Of a DNA stretch of 64,000 bases, positions 8,400-16,508 are shown piece after piece (the stretch's first letter is position 1; each line of letters begins with the position of its first letter). The translations under genes were made by a program, and so were the position numbers. The notes under the pieces were generated by a model. The model had not been told where the DNA came from. It did not search any database and saw only the letters and a program-made list of their open reading frames with translations. The stretch spans positions 707,330 through 771,329 of the forward strand of contig JAJCZU010000004.1 of NCBI GenBank assembly GCA_029262235.1. The letters run 5' to 3'. The DNA comes from Candidatus Eiseniibacteriota bacterium. Lineage in GTDB: Bacteria; Orphanbacterota; Orphanbacteria; Orphanbacterales; Orphanbacteraceae.

Positions 8400-9545
8400 C
8401 TATTCGGGAGACGACTGCGCGATCGCCTGATCCGGCGTTCCGGCCGTTTCCTGTTCGAGGCCGTAGGCCGCGGCGATCTCCGCGAGATCGATCTCCGTTT
8501 CGGGGTGGTTTTCGTCGAGCAGACGCTCGACACGCGACAGGCTGATGCCCGCCTTTTCGTGTGATTCATTCAGAAGCAGAACGCTTTCGAACTGCTCGGC
8601 CGCAAGCGTGAGCTGTCCGGTTCGCTCCAGGGCGACTCCCAGATTGTTACGAAAGGTGACGACATGGGGCGCGAGCCACGCGGCGCGCGCGAGCGGCGGC
8701 ACGGCGGCCTCGAAGTCTTCGCGCTCGATGAAGAGCAGGCCGAGATTGTTGAGCGCCCAGGCGTCGTCGCGATTGCGCCGGATCGCCAGGTCGTAGGCAT
8801 CGGCAGCTTCGTCAGCGAGTCCCATCGAATGAGCCGCGCGCCCGAAGAGTCTGTAGCCGGTCGAGCTTTCCGGGAGCAGTTCGATCGCGCGCCGGGCCGG
8901 CACGAGCGCGTCTTTCGCACGCCCTTCGTCGAGCAGCACGCGCGCCAGATTCGTGTAGCTCTTGAAGTGGGTCGAGTCGAGCGCGATCGATTCGCCGAGC
9001 GCGCCGCGGGCTTCTTCGTACCGGCCGTTCTTCCAGAGCGAGAGACCGTGCATGTAGTGGCCCCAGGCATTTTCCGGATGTGCATCGACATAGCGGGCGA
9101 AGAGATTCTCGGCTTCCGTGAAGTCGCGTGCGAGAAACGCGGCTTCCGCCTGCGAGTACGTAACTGGTGCCGCCACCTGTGCAAGGGCCTGTGCCGGACC
9201 CTGTGCCGGACCCTGTGTCTCATGCGCGACCGCCGCTTTAGTAAACGGCGCGGTATTCGCATCCGCCTGTACGGCATTGATCGGCCCGGTCGTGCCCGCG
9301 GTGACCTGGTTCACGCGCTTCGCAATCGGCTTTGTCGGAACCTGGGTACGCGTTTCGAATGACGTCTGTGCGATGGTCGGCGCCATGCGCGATGCCGCCC
9401 TGATTTCTTTCTCGCGAGCGTCGTTCGCCGAGACCCAGAGAACCCCGACGAGTACCAGTGCTCCTACCGCGCCGGCCGAGATCAGCCCCGCTCTCAAGAA
9501 CCCGATTCCCCCGATTCGATCGTCCTGCCACGGTGTGCGTTCCAT
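8400..9545 (-). CDS. membrane-anchored TPR protein
   Basis: The 381-residue product has one transmembrane segment near the N-terminus (about residues 17-38, LRAGLISAGAVGALVLVGVL) and then a low-complexity linker containing repeated GPAQ/ALAQ units. From about residue 130 to 350 it consists of tetratricopeptide repeats with the usual W/G/Y/A/P pattern (ENAWGHYMHGLSLWKNGRYEEARGAL region, DAWALNNLGLLF region). TPR arrays bind other proteins, so it is a scaffold or adaptor facing the periplasm. It is downstream of a sigma-54 activator gene and is preceded by a -24/-12-like promoter, making it the likeliest direct target of that system. No enzyme domain is seen. Confidence 0.85.
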   Translation of the reverse strand: MERTPWQDDRIGGIGFLRAGLISAGAVGALVLVGVLWVSANDAREKEIRAASRMAPTIAQTSFETRTQVPTKPIAKRVNQVTAGTTGPINAVQADANTAPFTKAAVAHETQGPAQGPAQALAQVAAPVTYSQAEAAFLARDFTEAENLFARYVDAHPENAWGHYMHGLSLWKNGRYEEARGALGESIALDSTHFKSYTNLARVLLDEGRAKDALVPARRAIELLPESSTGYRLFGRAAHSMGLADEAADAYDLAIRRNRDDAWALNNLGLLFIEREDFEAAVPPLARAAWLAPHVVTFRNNLGVALERTGQLTLAAEQFESVLLLNESHEKAGISLSRVERLLDENHPETEIDLAEIAAAYGLEQETAGTPDQAIAQSSPE

Positions 9546-9605
9546 TTTTCTCTCCTTTTGCTGCCCCGGGACATCCGGGAGTGACCGTGTGTGCAGAAAG
9601 GGAAG

Positions 9606-9621
9606 TGCAAGCGGGGGGCCG
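9606..9621 (-). promoter_or_regulatory. candidate sigma-54 (-24/-12) promoter of the TPR gene
   Basis: Read on the minus strand the site is CGGCCC-CCCGC-TTGCA. It has GG and GC exactly ten bases apart and a perfect TTGCA -12 half; the -24 half matches TGGCAC at four of six bases. The expected start point is near 9595, leaving a leader of about 50 bases before the ATG at 9545. The neighbouring gene encodes a sigma-54 activator, which raises the likelihood. GC-rich sequence can produce such a match by chance. Confidence 0.5.
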
Positions 9622-9717
9622 GACCGGAAGGCCGGGCGGGGCGGGATTCTAAGATATTGATTTGAAAATGGTTATGGGATGTTCAGGCTGTGAGCCAGAG
9701 AGGAGGAAGGGGAGATG

Positions 9718-9759
9718 TTGTGTCCGTCGAGACACAATGTGCGTGTCCCGATGGACACG
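9718..9759. promoter_or_regulatory. paired GTGTC/GACAC palindromes, possible enhancer sites
   Basis: Two inverted repeats stand 23 bp apart centre to centre: TTGTGTC-N6-GACACAA (9718-9737) and CGTGTCC-N4-GGACACG (9742-9759). They lie about 133 and 156 bp upstream of the predicted sigma-54 start, the usual distance for enhancer sites of NtrC-type activators, and two helical turns apart, which suits dimer pairs. They also lie just past the 3' end of the activator gene, so they could instead act as RNA hairpins ending that transcript, although no T run follows on the minus strand. Confidence 0.45.
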
Positions 9760-9776
9760 GAACGGGTCTGTTCGTC

Positions 9777-11144
9777 TTAATCCGGCTTTTGAATCGAGAG
9801 GCGGCGCATGATCTTCAGAAGGCTCGCGTGATCGGCGAGGCCGAGATCCTCGGCCGTCTGTGTGATATGCCAGTCGTTTCTATCGAGCGCCCGTACCACG
9901 ATCCGGCGTTCGGCTTCGCGCTTCTGATCCTGGAAGGACGTCGCCTGCGTTGCCTCGCCGGTCGCCGCGCCGCTCTCCGTGCCGCCGCCGACATGCGCGA
10001 GAAGGTCCGCGCCGAGCGTTTCGCCTTCGGCGAAGATGAGCATGCGTTCGATCGCGTTCCGAAGCTCGCGCACGTTGTTGTTACGCCACTTCATTCCCGC
10101 CAGAGCCTCCGCGAGCGGCGCTTCGACCGGAACCGGCTTTCGCCCGAGTTTCGCAGAGAGCGTGCGCACGAAATGGTCGACGAGAAGGGGGACGTCGGAC
10201 GGCCGGTCGCGCAGAGCCGGGACACGCACCTCGTGTACGTTGATTCTGTAATAGAGGTCGCGCCGAAAACGACCGGCTTCCGCTTCGGCCGCCAGATCGC
10301 GGTTCGTGGCCGCGACGACCCGGGCGTCGACCGTGATCGACCGCGTCCCCCCGACGCGCATGAGCGTCTCTTCTTCGAGAACGCGCAGCAGTTTTGCCTG
10401 CATGGAGAGTGGAAGCTCGCCGATTTCGTCGAGGAACAGCGTGCCGCCGCCGGCGGCTTCGAACGCGCCGCGCCGCGCACGGTCGGCGCTCGTGAACGCG
10501 CCCTTCTCGTGTCCGAAGAGCTCACTTTCGACGAGCGTTTCGGGAAGCGCCGCGGCGTTGATCGCAAAGAAGGGGCCGCGGCTCCGGCCGCTCAGGCGAT
10601 GCAGTTCGCGCGCCACGAGTTCCTTCCCGGTGCCCGACTCGCCCGTGATTAGAACGGGGCTCGGCACGGGGGCGAGTTTCGCGATCATCGCGCGCATCGA
10701 TCGCACGGCGCCGCTTTCGCCCACGATCCCGGTCTCGTCGTCGATCGCGCGCTCGAGTCGCACGATGCGGTCCTGCATGGTGGCGCTCTCGAGCGCGTTT
10801 CGCAGTACCTGCACCACGCGTTCCATCGGTTCGCTCTTGTCGAGAAAGCTGAATGCGCCGAGTTTCACCGCGCGCACGCAGCGCGCGTAGTCGCCCGTTC
10901 CCGTGTAGACCACGACGGGCGTCGTGAGCCCCTGATCGCGAATCGTGTGCAGAAATTCAAAGCCGTCGACGCCCGGCATTTCGAGATCGAGCAGGATGCA
11001 GTCGAAGAGTTCGCTTTCCAGCACCCGGAGCGCGTCCCCGCCGCTTTTCGCGATCGCGGCATCGAACGGCCCCATGCGGCCGAGATCGTACGCATACTGT
11101 TCCGCGAGCGACGCGAGATCTTCGACGATCAATATCCGTTTCAT
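9777..11144 (-). CDS. sigma-54-dependent response regulator, NtrC family
   Basis: The 455-residue regulator has three domains. The receiver (1-120) holds the phospho-acceptor Asp53 in LLDLEMPG and Lys103. The AAA+ domain (about 140-380) has Walker A GESGTGKE (168-175), Walker B GGTLFLDE (233-240) and ATNRDL. A C-terminal Fis-type helix-turn-helix follows (DWHITQTAEDLGLADHASL region). The sigma-54 contact loop reads GAFTSA (215-220), where GAFTGA is the norm. It should activate sigma-54 promoters when phosphorylated by the kinase encoded next to it; its ATG overlaps the kinase stop as ATGA. The TPR gene downstream, with its -24/-12-like site, is the likely target. Confidence 0.93.
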   Translation of the reverse strand: MKRILIVEDLASLAEQYAYDLGRMGPFDAAIAKSGGDALRVLESELFDCILLDLEMPGVDGFEFLHTIRDQGLTTPVVVYTGTGDYARCVRAVKLGAFSFLDKSEPMERVVQVLRNALESATMQDRIVRLERAIDDETGIVGESGAVRSMRAMIAKLAPVPSPVLITGESGTGKELVARELHRLSGRSRGPFFAINAAALPETLVESELFGHEKGAFTSADRARRGAFEAAGGGTLFLDEIGELPLSMQAKLLRVLEEETLMRVGGTRSITVDARVVAATNRDLAAEAEAGRFRRDLYYRINVHEVRVPALRDRPSDVPLLVDHFVRTLSAKLGRKPVPVEAPLAEALAGMKWRNNNVRELRNAIERMLIFAEGETLGADLLAHVGGGTESGAATGEATQATSFQDQKREAERRIVVRALDRNDWHITQTAEDLGLADHASLLKIMRRLSIQKPD

Positions 11145-12832
11145 CGCTGCTCCCCTTCGGTCTCGCTCACGGGAAAGAGCACGCGGAATTCCGTGCCGTG
11201 CCCTTCTTTCGAATCGAATTCGATCCTGCCGCCGTGATCCGTCACGAGCCGGCGCACGATCGTAAGCCCGAGGCCCGACCCGGTTTTTTTCGTCGTGAAG
11301 AAGTCTTCGAACACGCGCGCGGCCGTTTCGTCGCTCATGCCGGGGCCCTCGTCCCGCACGCGAAAGAGCACCCCCGCATTGGTGCCCGCATCCGTACCCG
11401 CGGGCATACGTAATGTTTCAATCGTAAGCGTTCCGACCGTTTCCCGCATGCTCTCCCACGCGTTTCGAATCAGGTTCTCTACGATGCGACGCAGATCCGT
11501 CTCGTTCGCGCGAATGAGCGGGATCGTGTCGTCGAGCGCGGCCTGCACGGTAACCCCGCGCTCGGGAACGCCCGCGAGCGCTGCCCGGATCGTGTCGTTC
11601 AGCGAGCACAGGCGCCACTCGGTTTCCGGGCGAAGGCGCTCGTAGTTCGTCGCGAGTTCTTCAAGATAGGCAAGGCTCTGCTCCGCGCTCCCGCGTCTCT
11701 CCGTCCAGACCGTGCCGAGTTCGGCCGGGTTGCTCACCGGGATCCCGGCCATGTGACGAAAGATGTTCCGAAGGGGGGCGAGTCCGTTCTTGAGGTCATG
11801 ATTTACCTGGCGCGCGAGGTCGCCGATGGCCGCCCGGCGTTCCGCGGATCGGATCGCGTCGGCGTTGCGCACGATGCGAGTCTTCATTTCTTCGAGCAGT
11901 CCGGCCAGTTGCCCGACTTCGTCGCTTCGGTTCATGCGAAACGAAACGGCGGGGCGGTCGAGGTCGAACGAGGAAGCGCGCGTGGCGAGCGAGCGAAGCG
12001 GCGCGGAGATCCGCGAGGCGAACCAGAGCGAGAGAAGCAGAAGCCCCGCGCCCGTGGCGCCGAGCGTGAGGAGCAGATTGCGCCGGGCGGCCGCGCGCGC
12101 GGCTTCGAAATCACCACCGTTCCAGCTTACGAGAAACGCATGCTCCGTCCGCGCGCCGCGGTCATCAACGTATGATATCGGAAACGCGCGCGTGAAAATG
12201 CGCTCGGTACTGTGCACGTCTTCGTTCGTTGCGGTGTGAAATGTCACACGTGTGTCGGGATCGGCACGAAGCCGGGTGAACAGCGGGTTTCCGATCGCGA
12301 CTCCGCCGGCCAGTACCAGGTTCCTGCCCGACAGGGAGAACGAGTGCGTCGCGATCCATGCGCGCTCCCTGCGATCAGCGAAGCCGATTTCCGTTGCCGC
12401 GCCGTCTTCGAACATTGCCGCCGCCGCGCCCGTGAACAGCGCGCGTTTCGTTCCGAACTCGTTTCGAAAATGTCCGGACGAGAGAACGATACCGGTTTCG
12501 TCCAGCAGGTAGAGCACGTCGAACCCCGTGAGGCGGGCATAGATTCCGGCCGCATCGAGGACGCGCGCGCTTTCGGTCTGTCCGGCGAGAATGGCCGCGC
12601 GCACTTCGCTGTCGCTTCGAAAGCTTTCTTCGATCGCGGCGAGTTTCTGTTCGACCGCGGTCTGCTCCCGCTTCCAGTTCACTCGGAACGCGTCGAACCG
12701 ACGCTCCGCTCCTTCGCTTCGCTCCGCACGCGCGCGCGCGTCTTCGTTCCTGTCGAGAATCGTACCGACAATAGCGAGCGGTACGAGCACGAGGAAGAAC
12801 GACGCGAGAACGATATGGGAGCGAAGGTTCAA
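11141..12832 (-). CDS. sensor histidine kinase, NtrB/ZraS-like
   Basis: The 563-residue kinase has a transmembrane helix at about 6-25, a periplasmic sensor of roughly 225 residues, a second helix at 252-272, a HAMP linker (273-325), a phospho-acceptor His345 in QVNHDLKN, and an HATPase domain with the N box (ENLIRNAWESM), G1 box DEGPGMS and G2 box GSGLGL. The open frame extends far upstream over the lipoprotein gene, but there it is a shadow. The natural start is TTG at 12832, which overlaps the lipoprotein stop codon as TTGA and directly precedes the first membrane helix. It should phosphorylate Asp53 of the sigma-54 regulator encoded next. Confidence 0.9.
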   Translation of the reverse strand: MNLRSHIVLASFFLVLVPLAIVGTILDRNEDARARAERSEGAERRFDAFRVNWKREQTAVEQKLAAIEESFRSDSEVRAAILAGQTESARVLDAAGIYARLTGFDVLYLLDETGIVLSSGHFRNEFGTKRALFTGAAAAMFEDGAATEIGFADRRERAWIATHSFSLSGRNLVLAGGVAIGNPLFTRLRADPDTRVTFHTATNEDVHSTERIFTRAFPISYVDDRGARTEHAFLVSWNGGDFEAARAAARRNLLLTLGATGAGLLLLSLWFASRISAPLRSLATRASSFDLDRPAVSFRMNRSDEVGQLAGLLEEMKTRIVRNADAIRSAERRAAIGDLARQVNHDLKNGLAPLRNIFRHMAGIPVSNPAELGTVWTERRGSAEQSLAYLEELATNYERLRPETEWRLCSLNDTIRAALAGVPERGVTVQAALDDTIPLIRANETDLRRIVENLIRNAWESMRETVGTLTIETLRMPAGTDAGTNAGVLFRVRDEGPGMSDETAARVFEDFFTTKKTGSGLGLTIVRRLVTDHGGRIEFDSKEGHGTEFRVLFPVSETEGEQR

Positions 12833-14298
12833 CGCATGTCCCCGGTTCTCCCGACACGGTCGAAACGCGGATAGCCGTTGGCGTCGAACGCGAGATTGCG
12901 GATCGAGGGGTGCACGACGACGGCCGAACGGACGCCGACGAGCGCCGCCCAGTGCCCGCCCCACGGAATCACATGGTCGAGCGTTTTCGCGAGATCGCCC
13001 GTCTCGCTGTCCGGAATCCTGACAGCCACGACATACGCTGATGCCTCGCCGGCCTCGAGCGAGCCGTACCAGTCGTTCGCCCCGGGCAGCCCCGCCGCCT
13101 TCAGGTTCGCGAACCGTTCGTCCTCGCGGGCGCGTGCGACGAAGCGTTCCGCAAGGGCGCGGGCGTCGGGACGCCAGGCAGGGTAGACCACGCGCTCGTC
13201 GATCCGCTTGGGGGAGGATCGCGCCGACTTCTGCCTCGTGGCTTTGCCCGACACGGTGCCGGACCATGCGCTCGTGCGTACGGGAAGAGCGGATGCGAGC
13301 GTGGCATCCTTTTCCGTAATCGACTGACCGAGCGTAAGTAGATCCGTGTTGCGGGTCACGATCATGAGGACCTCTTCTCCCGCCGATTCGACGATTCCGT
13401 AGCCACCGCGTTCCCCCAGTTTCCAGGCGGCCGCGTCGCGTACGAATGCGATGTCGTGCTCGTCGCGAATGAGTTCGATCTCGCGCCTCTGCTTCTTGCC
13501 CCGGCCGGCGTGTTCGACGTTGCCGGTCTTGACCAGCACGGGAACCTTCATGAGCGGGGATTCAGCGGGATGGGGCGCCCGGGTCGATTTGTTTCGTGTG
13601 AGAAGGAAGTCGCTCGGGTAGGTTGCGGGACCGGGGTCGAGCGCCCATGCTCCCGTGCCCATCGGCATTTCTGAACCCCCCCGCGCCTGTTTTCCCCTCT
13701 TCGTAAGGGACGCGCCCGGTTGTGCAAGTGCGCGGATCAGGTCGCGCGGCTCTCCCGGCCATTTGATCTGGAGCGAAGTCAGTCCCGCCTCGCTCGCGCT
13801 TTCCACAAGATCACGCATGGTCGCGGGCGCCCCTGGAATGCCGCGCGCGCGCTGCCACGCCTCGAGCCAGCTCCGCGCGGTGACGCCTCTTCCGTCAAGC
13901 CATCCCGCAGGGGCGAGAGTGAACAGCCACTCCGTGCTGTCCTTCGACACGGACCATTCGCTCGCGCCGCACGCCCGCACGTTCCCTTCGCAGTCGAGAC
14001 GAATCAGCGGCTCGTACAGCATGCCGAAAAGAATGCGCTCGGCGTCGTTCGAGGCCACGGGCGCGCGCCCGGGGTCGACATCACCCATGACCGCGATCAC
14101 GATCGGATCGCCGTCGTCGATCGTGTCCCCCGGCTTCGCGAGGCACGGGTCCGTCTTCGGCGCCGGGCGCACGATGTCCCCCTCGGGGACCGTCGCCGGC
14201 CCGCAACCGGTCACGCCCGCGAACAGGAACCCCCCGCACATTGTCAGCGCGGCCCAGAACAACACCGGCCCATGCCTGCTGCTCTCTTTTTGTCTCAT
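12829..14298 (-). CDS. solute-binding-protein-like lipoprotein (SBP family 5-like)
   Basis: The 489-residue protein starts at the ATG preceded by GGGAG (seven-base spacing) rather than at an earlier codon. It has a lipobox (GVTGC). The first half resembles oligopeptide/nickel-type solute-binding proteins: ERILFGMLYEPLIRLDCEGNV, an EWSVSKDSTEWLFTLAP segment and LDGRGVTARSWLEAW correspond to the family's EPL, DG-TWTF-L and DG-VTA-D signatures. No ABC permease is encoded nearby. It is instead coupled by overlap to a sensor kinase, so it may present a ligand to the kinase rather than feed a transporter; that role is inferred. The C-terminal half is divergent, and binding specificity cannot be predicted. 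Confidence 0.7.
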   Translation of the reverse strand: MRQKESSRHGPVLFWAALTMCGGFLFAGVTGCGPATVPEGDIVRPAPKTDPCLAKPGDTIDDGDPIVIAVMGDVDPGRAPVASNDAERILFGMLYEPLIRLDCEGNVRACGASEWSVSKDSTEWLFTLAPAGWLDGRGVTARSWLEAWQRARGIPGAPATMRDLVESASEAGLTSLQIKWPGEPRDLIRALAQPGASLTKRGKQARGGSEMPMGTGAWALDPGPATYPSDFLLTRNKSTRAPHPAESPLMKVPVLVKTGNVEHAGRGKKQRREIELIRDEHDIAFVRDAAAWKLGERGGYGIVESAGEEVLMIVTRNTDLLTLGQSITEKDATLASALPVRTSAWSGTVSGKATRQKSARSSPKRIDERVVYPAWRPDARALAERFVARAREDERFANLKAAGLPGANDWYGSLEAGEASAYVVAVRIPDSETGDLAKTLDHVIPWGGHWAALVGVRSAVVVHPSIRNLAFDANGYPRFDRVGRTGDMR

Positions 14299-14454
14299 TC
14301 GTCTACTCCCTGGTATTGATCGCTTCTGCCGTTTCCGGCAGCCAACACTCTCACTTTCACCAAGCATTACCCGCTCGGGGCTTCGGAATCAACGGCTGTG
14401 ATGAGTACAGGCCCGGACTTGCGGAAGAGTTCCCGCCGTGCCATTCTCGCCACT

Positions 14455-15048
14455 ATGAAACGAGAACGAGCCGAACAGTACTTCGATGCCCAGGCCCCCG
14501 TGTACGATTTTACGCGCCGGCTCTTCCTGACCGGGCGTGCGCGGGCGGTTTCCGCGCTCGCCGTGCGTCCCGGAGACCGGGTGGCCGACTGGGGGTGCGG
14601 AACCGGCCTCAATTTCCCGCTGATCGAGAAGCAGGGACCGGCGGAGATTATCGGTATCGACGCGTCCGAGGGGATGCTTCGCTCGGCCCGGGCCCGCCTG
14701 CCCGGCGCCCGCATTATAAAAGCCGACATGACCACGTTTCTTCTCGAGCCGCCCGTCGATCGGGCGCTCTGCTCGTACGCGCTCTCGCTCGTCGACGACT
14801 GGGAGGAGACGATCCGCAACATGAAGCGCGGCCTCGCCCCCGGCGGCCGGCTCGTGCTGCACGATTTCCATCCGCTCGCCGGCGGCATGAAAGTGTTCGA
14901 CGGGCTCTTTCGCTGGTGGATCGGGATTCACGGCGCCGTGCCGACGCGCCCCCTGCATGCATTTCTCTCAGGCGAGTTTCAACATGTGGAGCAGATCGTG
15001 CCGAGAATGGGGTTTTATGCCGTGCATGTGGCCGAAGGGCCGAAGTGA
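14455..15048 (+). CDS. class I SAM-dependent methyltransferase
   Basis: The 197-residue enzyme has the SAM-binding Rossmann motifs: RVADWGCGTGLNFP (motif I), IIGIDASEGML (motif II with the ribose-binding Asp) and KADMTTF. The N-terminal EQYFDAQAPVYDFTRR stretch is common in small methyltransferases acting on phospholipid head groups or quinones. The substrate cannot be told. The frame opens earlier (GTG 14398, ATG 14401), but the homologous region starts at the ATG at 14455; neither start has a clear ribosome site. The gene is divergent from the lipoprotein/kinase operon. The spacer holds a six-base hairpin with a TTTC loop (14326-14341). Confidence 0.85.
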   Translation: MKRERAEQYFDAQAPVYDFTRRLFLTGRARAVSALAVRPGDRVADWGCGTGLNFPLIEKQGPAEIIGIDASEGMLRSARARLPGARIIKADMTTFLLEPPVDRALCSYALSLVDDWEETIRNMKRGLAPGGRLVLHDFHPLAGGMKVFDGLFRWWIGIHGAVPTRPLHAFLSGEFQHVEQIVPRMGFYAVHVAEGPK

Positions 15049-15098
15049 GAAGAGAGAGCAGGAGTGAGAGTGAGAGAAGTTGCTCCGCCGAGCGCGGA

Positions 15099-16376
15099 TT
15101 ACTCGTCGGGAGTCGACGAGGCGACTTCGCCTTCGAGTCCTTCCGGATCGACCGTGGCCGCCGCGGGCGCCATCCCTTCGGGGAGCGGAATCTCCGTGTC
15201 GAAAATGTTCATGAAGCGTGTCTGAGCCGAAGCCTTCGCCGCTTTGTCGTGCGCGTCCAGAATGCTGGCAAGAAAATGGTCCGGCGAGAAGTTCGCCTCC
15301 ACATACTGCAGCGCGTTCTCGGTCAGTTCGCTCCGCAGTTCCATATCGACAAGCAGCTGGAAGAGTGACTTGCTGAACGCCTCCGGATCGACCGGCGGAA
15401 CATGAAGCCCCGTGCGCCCGTTCTCGATCAGATGCGGAATCCCGCCCGTCTCCGTCGCCACAATCGCCGTCCCGCCGAACATCGCCTCTGCCGTGTAACG
15501 GTTCATCGCGCCGAAGCGATGCGGCGCCGCGAGAATGTCGATTGCCGCATGAAACGCCGGCATGTCCGTGAACTGCGTCCAGAACGTGATCTGATCGCGC
15601 ACGCCCAGGTTCGCCGCGTGACGGTTCAGCTCGTCGAGATTCGCCGCCATCGGATCCGGGTCGCGCCCGACGACCCACACCCGCGGGCGAAGCCCCCGTT
15701 TCGCGACCAGTTCGAGCGCGTCGATCATTAGATCGATCCCGTTCTTGGGTAACAGTTCGCCGATCACGCCGATCACGAGTTCGTCCGGGCTGACGCCCAG
15801 CCGGTCGCGCAGCGATTCGCCACGCTCCGGCGCGTTTTCGTCGAGCGGATTGACGAGCGGCTGCAGCGAGTGCAAACGATACAGCGCCTTCTGATTCTTC
15901 GGCGGCAGTTCGCTCATGAGGATCTGCTCGACCGCCACCGTGTCCGGCACGATCAGGTCCGCGTACCGGAACATCGGGCTGATCAGGTCCTCGGGGGTCA
16001 GGCCCGGCTGCACATGAGCGATCGTAGGAAGGCCGAGCATTTTCGCCGCTGGTAGAAACGATGCCAGAGAAGGAATGCTCATCGAGTGAACGAGTTCGAT
16101 CTCGTTCGCCCGCAGCGCGCTGAACGTGCACGCCACATTCGCGATGAATTCCCAGGGTCGGTTCTTCCGTATCGAAGCGCTCGGGAACGCGGTCGTCGCA
16201 AACCCTTCCGTCTGAAAGATGGCGAGGTCCGCATCGTCTTCCTGCCCGAATATCACGATCTCCCTGCCCGCCGCCCGCAGCGCCATCGCCACATCGAGCG
16301 CGAACGAAACCTGGGGGAGAACCTTCTCCCCCGGAGCCGCGATAATCGCAATCTTTTTAATGTCTTGTGTAGTCAT
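15099..16376 (-). CDS. glycosyltransferase, GT4 family
   Basis: A 425-residue GT-B fold enzyme. The C-terminal half holds the nucleotide-sugar site: GVIGELLPKNGIDLMIDAL, RVWVVGRDP, then AEAMFGGTAIVATETGGIPHLI and TGLHVPPVD (shown in parts). In this family the donor-binding EX7E pattern is normally E-P-F-G...E-A; here the first Glu is replaced (HRFG) and the spacing to EAM is longer by two residues. The start is the ATG at 16376, before which the N-terminal MTTQDIKKIAIIAAPGEK begins the first Rossmann strand. It probably adds a sugar to a lipid or polysaccharide. It stands alone, convergent with the methyltransferase gene. Confidence 0.88.
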   Translation of the reverse strand: MTTQDIKKIAIIAAPGEKVLPQVSFALDVAMALRAAGREIVIFGQEDDADLAIFQTEGFATTAFPSASIRKNRPWEFIANVACTFSALRANEIELVHSMSIPSLASFLPAAKMLGLPTIAHVQPGLTPEDLISPMFRYADLIVPDTVAVEQILMSELPPKNQKALYRLHSLQPLVNPLDENAPERGESLRDRLGVSPDELVIGVIGELLPKNGIDLMIDALELVAKRGLRPRVWVVGRDPDPMAANLDELNRHAANLGVRDQITFWTQFTDMPAFHAAIDILAAPHRFGAMNRYTAEAMFGGTAIVATETGGIPHLIENGRTGLHVPPVDPEAFSKSLFQLLVDMELRSELTENALQYVEANFSPDHFLASILDAHDKAAKASAQTRFMNIFDTEIPLPEGMAPAAATVDPEGLEGEVASSTPDE

Positions 16377-16508
16377 AGCGCCCAGTCCAAGGATCGGAAT
16401 CGCAGGGTGTTCCCTTGATAGCAAGTTGTCCTATTGGAAACCGGGGGGGACGAATGCGCGAAATGAGGCGAATCGGAACGGAATCGTGAGAAGTTTGATC
16501 CGCGCGTC

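Noticed and set aside
12833..13267. N-terminal extension of the sensor kinase
   Set aside because: It overlaps the lipoprotein gene in another frame and has shadow composition. The kinase's first membrane helix begins right after the TTG at 12832.
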